NCBI GenBank assembly: GCA_007922225.1
Contig: ML679966.1
Coordinates: 40,887,943-40,951,942, forward strand
DNA: 64,000 bases
Origin: Emydura subglobosa
Lineage: Eukaryota; Chordata; Testudines; Chelidae
Reading direction: 5' to 3'
Position 1 is the stretch's first letter; each line of letters begins with the position of its first letter. The translations under genes were made by a program, and so were the position numbers. Of this stretch, positions 56,335 through 64,000 are shown piece after piece. The notes beneath the pieces are model-generated. The model was given only the letters and a program-made list of their open reading frames with translations, made no database searches and was not told the origin of the DNA.

Positions 56335-57895
56335 GACCCAACAGCTGTCTCCTCATTGCAATCTGGTCGGCTACCAGAAGAGGGAGCTGGATGAGATCGG
56401 CAACAATTGTCTCCAAAATAGTTTGCCCATTCTAGTAAAGGAACAATGGCAGAATAACTCACAAATATTAAGGAATAATCCTTCACCAAACACTCCTGGA
56501 TGTACAAGGGTCTGGCTCTGAAATGAATTTTCACTAATTTTATGCAAACCTCAACTTACTGTGAAACTTTACTGATGTTTTACACCCCACGTATTTTAAT
56601 GTTTCCACATTTGTCAGTGCCATGGTTACCAGTCTCACAGTAAAACTTTTGCAGAACAATGGTGTAGAATACCTATCAGTAGCCTGAGGCACTGTGATAT
56701 ATCCTTTAATTATTCCTATCGTCTTCTTCCACTCATCTTAATGAGTTCCTTTATGCTGTCCCTTGTCCTTGAAAAACTTTTCCTATGCCTTCTCTCTGTT
56801 CCTTTGAACATCTCCTTTAAAAATGACACTTCTTCACAGTTTTCATGTTAATCTCCTTGCCTTCTATATCTCCGTGCCTTTGAAACTATCAGAACCTGTT
56901 TATTTGGGTTGGGATTAGAATTCTTTAGAAACAAGAGCATTATGATTTGTAAGGCACCCTTGTACTCTTCTGGGGCTTTACTAATAAATGTTGTTATAAA
57001 TAATTAAGAATACCTGGTCAAATACTTAGGTGCTGAACATAATGAAGTACAGTGGGAGTTGCAGGTAGTCCACACCTTTCAGAATTAGGTCACCCATAAA
57101 AACATAGCTCTAATATTTTCAGAAAGCATTCGAGACACTCAAGTCAAAGCAAAAGCTATTGATGCTATGATACGTTAATTGGAAGAACTATTTTCTGAAT
57201 GTGGCTGAAGAAGTGCTAGCTGTGATAATTTACCCAGTTGGTGTTGTCCCTTTCACAGACGGCATAAATCTATGCCAAACAAAATTTATAACAAAACACT
57301 TGCTCCAGCTCTAATGTAAACAGTTACAAAATTCAGGGACCCAAATTGCTTTAACCAAGCCTTCTGGAAGAGTCCACTTTTAACTGGTCACTCCTTTTCT
57401 TGGATAGATACAGGGGTTTTAAACAGCTTTAAAACTCTACTGGCTATTTTAATTCTGAGCCGCTTTCAGGGAGAACATTCCTGCCTCAACCAGCCCTCTT
57501 TCTTTTCAAAGGGAAACATTTTAGAGTCATAATCGGCTCCATCTGAGTCACTTCTTGCTTCTTAGTTTCCATATTAAACCCTTCTTTACTCTTGGGGTGC
57601 ATGAGAATTGGCTATTCTTTCTAGTGTTAAGTTATTTTCCGCTAGTAAGAGTGGATATTAAATTGTCTTTACTAACCTTGCTTGAGAAAAATACAGTTCC
57701 TAATATATTTAGTTGCTGTGAAGAGTATTTCTGCATTTGTTGATCCACAGCAAGGGAAAATTACTGTTTCTTCTAGACTGTATTGCCAAACCAAAGTGCT
57801 CAAAATCAGGAGTCTGCCCCTCTGCCAAAAATTACATTTCTTTAAAATGTGAGTGTTTTAGGGCACCTTCTGTGTTTCTGAGCCTTTAAGTTTTT
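56335..57895. other. No gene or clear repeat
   Basis: 56940-57005 (GATTTGTAAGGCACCCTTGT, then ACTAATAAATGTTGTTATAA) looks like another decayed copy of the LINE/SINE tail. ORFs of 60-75 codons are not protein-like. Confidence 0.4.
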
Positions 57896-58013
57896 CATTA
57901 TCAAGTTCTGGTATGGAGGGCTAGAAACAAGAACTGAATGAAAATTGGAATTTCTATCCCCTGGGAAATTCTAATATTTCAATATTTGTTTTCATCCTGA
58001 TTTTCATGGAAAT

Positions 58014-58049
<36 letters not shown>

Positions 58050-58460
58050 ATTAGAAAAGAACATTCTGCCAGTCCCAAATCAAAACATTTTGATTTGGAA
58101 TATGTCCTCCTGCTTGAGCTGCCCTGATGCCTGTTGGAGTTGTATGTCCCACCTGTCCCCACTCTCCTATATGTTCTCAATCTCCCATACTGCACTGTGG
58201 TCTCTCCCTGTGGTTGATCTGCTGCAGTCTGTCATGGGAATTGTAGTTTCCTGACCCATTATGATTTGTTTCATAATCTACAGTTCCTATGATTCACGGT
58301 GGTTGCTCAGGCACAGGAAGAATCTGTCGTGCGACATGGGCGATGGAGTCCAGTCAGGGAGCAGGGCCCATAGGGGAGAATGGGAGCAGGAGGCACATGG
58401 AACTACAATGCCCATAAGGCTCCACAGCTGCACAAGGAAAACTGTTAGCCCTCCCAGACA
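57896..58460. mobile_element. Large palindromic MITE with an embedded microsatellite
   Basis: The left half carries 'TCAAAACATTTTGATTTGGA' and then GGAGTTGTATGTCCCACCTG; the right half carries GAGAATGGGAGCAGGAGGCA and ACATGGAACTACAATGCCCA, inverted to it. In the middle GGGAATTGTAGTTTCCTGAC recurs. It is the inverted-half version of the family at 14480 and 53805. Ends are not sharply defined. Confidence 0.5.
58016..58046. repeat. TG microsatellite
   Basis: About 15 uninterrupted GT units inside the palindromic MITE, likely polymorphic in length. Confidence 0.95.
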
Positions 58461-58589
58461 GTTTGACTGCTCTTACTACAAAGTTAATGTTTAAAAAAAA
58501 AATGAATGCTGAAATTCTCACATAAAGATGACTGCAGGATTTGGGGGAGGAGTGTGTTTAAGGAAAACAATAAATATTATAACAAAACT

Positions 58590-58632
58590 CTCGCTGTTTT
58601 GCTAAAAACAGACTAACACAGCTACCCCTCTG
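58590..58632 (+). mobile_element. Penelope-type tail relic
   Basis: CGCTGTTTTGCTAAAAACAG then ACTAACACAGCTACCCCTCT matches the end of the tail at 16265-16305 (GTTGCTTTGCTGAAAACAGA and so on). Only the last 40 bases remain. Confidence 0.6.
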
Positions 58633-61600
58633 GAAAGCAATATTATGAGTCTCACAATAAAAATAACAAAAGTTAGCAACACTCTCCATTGAATCTACAT
58701 GATATATAGCAATCTTTCAGGGCCATTTTGTCAAAATATTTAACCATGGAAAACAAATGTATCAGCAGTCGTCCAGGGAGCAAATGTGACAATTCTTGAT
58801 GGCTATCAGCTGGGTTTTCTGATAAAGAAGACAGACAAAGTGGGCAGTAACACATCTTGCCTGTGCAAAGAGCTGCTATGGTATCCTTTAGGTGTTTCTT
58901 AATTTAATATTTAATTGAGCCTCCTCTGCAACATAAAGTTTGTCATGTACACCGATAAAAATGAAAACAATCCTTTGTTGCATCTGCTTAGATACACATA
59001 AAGTGAATACTGGTGGGCTTTTGGTCTCAGTCCTATTGTGAAAAATAAAGAAAACTGCTCACATTATCATCAAGGAAGTCTTTTAATGACCTTTTAGTAT
59101 TGATAAGGGCTTATAGTTATGTTTTTTTTCCCCTACACCCTTAAGAACGTTATACTTCGGAGTGGGCTGACATCCATCACAACAGCTTCTGAAGTCAATA
59201 TCATAGAATTTTTAATGTCAAATGGCTGAAATCCCTGTCCCTTAATATAATGGTTATCACATGAATGACCAGATGTTGACAGGGGTAACATCACACATTT
59301 TATAAATGAATATCATCCAAGCAAAATTTCAGCAGGATTGGAAATCTGTAGATAGCTAAAGTTCTGCCCAAGTGACATATTTACAAATCTGAATCTAGTA
59401 CTATATTTAATCTGGATGATATGCTAGCACCAAAAATGAACTATGTTAAACTTCAAAGTCCTTTTAGGCATGATGAAAGCTAATTTTAAGTTAGATCCAT
59501 GTTTAACTCCTTCTAATACTAAAATATGTGTATGGGAAACTAACTAAGACTCTATAAATTCTCGGGGCAACTAGAATAGGAACAATCCTCCTTTTCCATA
59601 CTAAGAGAAAGAAACAGAGAGATTCACAATATCCACTCCATTAGGTTTATAGACTCATGCTGTAGCTCTGCAATACAAAAGGCTAGTCTTTAAATATTTG
59701 TTTTGAGTTTTGTTTATAATATTTCCTAATTAAATAATTTTATCCCATCCCCAGACACACATTTCTAATTATTATAGACATCTGGAGACCCTCACACATC
59801 TTCCTAAGTGAACTGCAGCAAACACCACATTATATATTATTTTTCTCTGTGTATGGAAAATTACAGCTACTGGCAAAAACCAGATCTTAGCTTTTCAGAA
59901 CAGTGCTCATTCAGCCACTGAAATAAAACAGAAGGCATCGCAGATTTCTGTTTCTAATAACTACCAAGTAAAAATTAAAGACAAACCGAACTTAAACCGA
60001 AATAATTTACAAGAGAAACTCTATAGGAAAATGACACTTTGAATAATCTGTGAGGAAGCATTGTAAATGGAAGGCTCTAAAACTGCCCAAGTGTGACTAT
60101 AAAGATTTAGGCATTAACTCTTCAAAGGAGGCTGATTGATTTGCAGAGAGGCTGATCTGTGGAATCGAAGAGGCACTCTTTTGCATCGCAAATTAAAGCT
60201 GCACTTTGGGAAATAAAAGGTATTTATAGTAAACAGGTGGCTCCTATTCCAAAGAGATTTGTTTGGCACTTTTATGATTGAGCTGATGCTATGACATATT
60301 AAGTGGAGCTTGTCACTCTCCCATCTGGTCTAGACAACTGCTGGAGGTGGAACCTATTTAGGAAGTTGCACATTTCCTGCAGCTGTTCCTGAACGTTTTA
60401 TAAATAATGAACAGAAATCACTGATTTATTCTGCTTTATTAAACCTATCATAGGGGAATCATGTCATTGTTCACAGAGTAAATTGTACATGTTGTGTGGC
60501 ATTCAAGGAACTTGTTATCAAATTACTGTGTTTTAAAGACTTACTTGGTGCTAATGGGAAAATTGTAAAGTGCAGATCAGGCCTTCTATTGGTCTGATTA
60601 TAATTTATCTAAATGAATGCACTTGATAAAGAGTCCTTCATGCTAAATAAAATGCTTGTATGCCTTTTGGGAGCCTTATGTTGACTTGCTTTCATCTCCC
60701 TTTGGACATGCTTTATCCTTGGGTCTTATCTGGAAGAAGCAGTTGTTGCAGAGTGCTGTGTTCGCTGCATACACCATTTAAAGTCGTTTTGTTATTGATG
60801 AATTGCTTTTGTAATTCACAGATGAAAGTGAACATTAAAAACAAGGCATTCCCATACTAGCTTTTCTCCGCTTTACCCAAAGGGCAATTTAATGCTACAT
60901 CAGATGAGATAGTAGCAGAATAACAAGAAGAACCTTTCCCTTATCCATTGGCTTTTAATAGCTTGATTTCATTTTTAAGAGTCTGCTAATCTTTACTTAG
61001 TGCTTTGCTCTGGATGAAACACTTCACTGCAGTAAGCCTGGTTGTTTTTCTGCTCTGGGTCCATGTTGTGTTCAGCTAACTCTCCAGATTAAAAGGCATT
61101 TGGTCTACATGACTTGCCAGAGATTGACTTCGTGATTTCGTCTCCCCTTGGCAAAACTTTCTCAATCTGTCCTGATGTCACAGGCTAATAAAAACAAGGC
61201 AAGTACTAAGTTATAATGATGTCTGTGAATTTCCAATATGTTGAATATTAAAAGAATGTCAGTCTCTACATTTATCATCCAAGCATGCAGCATGCTTCAT
61301 GCAAAAAGAGGGACATGGGTGCAAAGGAATTCTTTAAATGTACTTATCTGCAGCATGCTAAAATAATTAAACATTGTGAGATTTCAAGGTGATGCAGAAG
61401 ATGCCCCCTCTCAGTTCTGTCCAGGAAGCTGATTCTGCCTGGAAAGGAGATAGGCTATTCAATTTTCTTTTTAAATGTTTGGAAGAAAAGAGTTGAAAGC
61501 TTTATGGGATTCATGCAGTTTGTCCCCACTGTTCATCCAAATGAAAAAAAATGTCATCAGTGGATCTGTAATGTATTAAAAGCTGGGTAATTTGCGTCAG

Positions 61601-64000
61601 TAGGACACTTTTCCCCTTAAATCGCTCTCACAAATGTTCGCTTTTTGAGGTGCTGGCTTACTTTCTATTGCTCTGCCTCTGTTCTGTAGATTAATTCCTG
61701 TCAATAAAATAAGTATGGTTCAAGTATGGAGTCTGAATATCTCTCAGTATTGTTCTATGATGCTATTTAGTCTCTTCTGGTGAGGTTTTGCAAGCTGTTA
61801 GCGTGTCTAAATAGAGTTCATTTGCAGCCTAGAGGTAGCCATTGTGACCAGTAGGGAATTGGTTCATGCAGAAAATCAGGAGATGCAAGATAAAACTGAA
61901 TAACTGGGGTGAGAATGTTTTTTACACAGTAAGAAATCTCTTCTGTTAGTGTGTTGAGATAGTTGTCTGGTCTGTATATTTGATGGAATTTGTATCATAC
62001 ATAATGTCCCTAATAGGGCATTGTAAATAATTAAATTTGAAAAGTTTTCTTCTATATTTGTGTCTTCTGCTAGTAATACCTACAGCTGATGGCTTATAGT
62101 AGTGGGCTTTAAGTCTTTAACAATATATATGTTGGTCACACTTATTACAGCTTACCCTTTTATCTTAACAATGATTATAGCCAAGTTTTTTTTGTTTTAA
62201 AGGCCTACATTTGGTTCCTAAATCCATAGCTGGCAAGTGAAGGGAATAATTTTCAAAAGTTGTGAGCTCCCTCAGTTCCTATTCAGTGATGACTCAACTT
62301 CAGTCATTTTAAAAAGTTTTAAGCTATAATATTTCTTCTGAAAACATAATTCTCTGTCCGGGTCCTGGCTGCAGTTCATCTTGCTCTATTTGGGCTTTCA
62401 CGTTATATCTTCAAGTACTAAAATAAGCATCCTCTCTGGAGTTTTCTGCTTGCAAGAAAAATCTGGGAGTTTAAACAAGTTCCCATGCTGTGACATTCTC
62501 AGTATTTTCTTGGTCATGAAAGGAGTCCCTATCATATAATAGGCAGAAAAACTCTTCCAAGTCTCCTGTATCACTGTGTGCAAATGATTCGAGTTTCTGG
62601 ATTAAACTGAAGTTTCTTTGAGAGGGCACATATTGTGTGAGGTGAAAACTGGCATTCTTGAAAATGGATAACACTCTGTCAACTCTTGTTCAGGCGCTGT
62701 TTCTTATACTTCTGAGGGTATGCCATCACCTACTATGGAGGTATTTGGTTTAATTCTAGCTTCTTTTGTTCCTTAATGTAGTGCTTTTGTTTCATTGTCC
62801 TTTATTACTTTTATGAGGAGTTTAGGATGCATTTTAGAATTAAATTAAGGGTCATGTAAAAATGTAAGAAAGAACAGTTTGGTGTTTCTTGTTTTATTCT
62901 TCACTGACAGCGGGCTCAGTGGGTAGCTCACTGTGTAAGAAACTTGCTTAATTCTCCTGTCGACCACCTGGTGTACTTTTCTATGAGTAATGTACATGGA
63001 AGATGAGGTTTCATTGTCTTGTTGTGTGCTGGGATAGTTGATGGGAAAATCTTCATTTCCTGGCTGTGAAGCTTGTTTTAGTCACATTCACTGGATACAG
63101 AAATGTAGCTATATAATTAGTACTACTAATTCTCCTGATGAGGTATTTGGAAGCCCCAAAATCTTGTGTTCCAAGCTTTTTAGTCAGTCTAATAAAAAGA
63201 AAATGTATTGGGCAGAAATTGAAACTTGGCACCACAGCCCTAGATGCCTGTATAAGCAATCTATCTGTGTATAAAATCAGCAATGTCAGAAAGAGAACTT
63301 AATTTTGCCCTAGTCTGTGAACTGAGCAGTAAGGAAATGTCCATAGGTGCTGTAGTTTTGTGATGAGTGAACAAACAAGTAGAGCAGTAAAACTGTAAGT
63401 ATTCAGTCTCTGCTTGGCATTGGTTTAATTGAAGAATCCACATGTCAGACATCAAGCTTTGGCTATACTTAGGCCATGTTTAGACTTCACTTTAAATGAT
63501 GTATGACATTTCAGTAGGAACTAAAGAGCTGCAGTTTTGTCAAAGCATCTTTCAAACCGATGTTGAGAAGATAGTGAGCTTTATAACAGAAAAGTTCAGA
63601 GTTAATTTACAGATACTTGAGAAACCACTTATGGACAAATGAAATCTGTGGGGACAGATTATCTACAGCAAATACTAATTGCTGACATGATGGCACCCTG
63701 TTACCATTTCATGAAATTTCCTGAAAAGGGTGCTGCTTAGGAGGCTGAATAATTAATTTTGCTTCCATCATTAAGTTTCACTTGTCAGAATCATTTTTGA
63801 CACATGGCATCACATCAGGCATGAATGGTGCAGTTAGTAGTTCTTCAACATAGACACTGCCAATGGTCAGAGTTGAGCACAAGGAATTCTTGTAATTTCT
63901 TTCAAACATAACAAAGCAAAAGCACACCCACATTTGTGAGCGTTTTGCATGACTTTTGTTTGTTGTTTTTGCAGAGTCTTGTACAGTTCAAGCTATTTGC
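58633..64000. other. Single-copy-looking DNA without repeats or genes
   Basis: More than 5 kb in which I recognise no transposon and no plausible coding exon. This contrasts with the repeat-dense rest. Stretches such as 60130-60660 and 61010-61400 look like constrained non-coding DNA: AT-rich, with TAAT/ATTA cores and CAGCTG-like E-boxes (e.g. CAGCTGTTC near 60380). At 63472 a single GGCCATGTTTAGACTTCAC resembles one Harbinger terminal repeat, without partner. ORFs (60-78 codons) overlap between strands and look accidental. Confidence 0.4.

Noticed and set aside
63472..63490. Single Harbinger-like terminus GGCCATGTTTAGACTTCAC
   Set aside because: Partner repeat and 3-bp duplication are not seen within several hundred bases.
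1..64000. Bacterial-style genes, operons or defence systems
   Set aside because: Vertebrate transposon content, absence of dense ORFs and lack of ribosome-binding sites exclude a prokaryotic or phage origin.

Overview
The window looks like vertebrate nuclear DNA without a recognisable protein-coding gene. It is AT-rich, the long ORFs are short and unrelated to known host proteins, and nearly everything identifiable is transposon-derived. The repeat mix points to a non-avian sauropsid, most likely a turtle: chicken-repeat-1 (CR1) LINEs, Penelope-like retroelements with a GIY-YIG-type tail, a DIRS-like retroelement, PIF/Harbinger and hAT DNA transposons, several solo LTRs with mostly 5-bp target duplications, and faint MIR and L2/L3-like remnants. 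This species call is an inference from family content recalled from memory; no search was run.

Layout. 0-2.9 kb: unique DNA and a CR1 3' end. 2.9-5.1 kb: an antisense solo LTR and a GC-rich hAT element with perfect terminal repeats. 7.2-10.5 kb: Penelope tails in opposing orientations, a Harbinger MITE between them, then a CR1 split by a hAT MITE. 13.2-15 kb: a broken Harbinger transposase followed by two MITE copies. 15.9-17.9 kb: MIR, a Penelope-type tail and an antisense LTR. 18.5-22.6 kb: an L2/L3-like LINE interrupted by a MITE that is itself interrupted by a solo LTR, then a Penelope 3' part joined directly to a CR1. 25-27.2 kb: two hAT remnants and the 5' part of a DIRS-like element. 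31.3-38.1 kb: a palindromic MITE, two solo LTRs that touch each other, and a 71-bp hAT derivative with a perfect 8-bp duplication. 39.6-48.2 kb: two more CR1 copies (one split by a solo LTR), an LTR-like block and another solo LTR. 52.6-58.6 kb: a long-TIR MITE, two solo LTRs and a palindromic MITE carrying a TG microsatellite. 58.6-64 kb: mostly unclassified single-copy-looking DNA.

No element looks able to move: the CR1, Penelope, DIRS and Harbinger reading frames are all broken, and the LTRs have no internal retroviral regions. The only host-coding hint is one weak exon-like ORF at 49.62-49.73 kb. I found no RNA gene, CRISPR array, operon or new defence-like system. The value of the window lies in its insertion chronology, which several target-site duplications let one read to the base.
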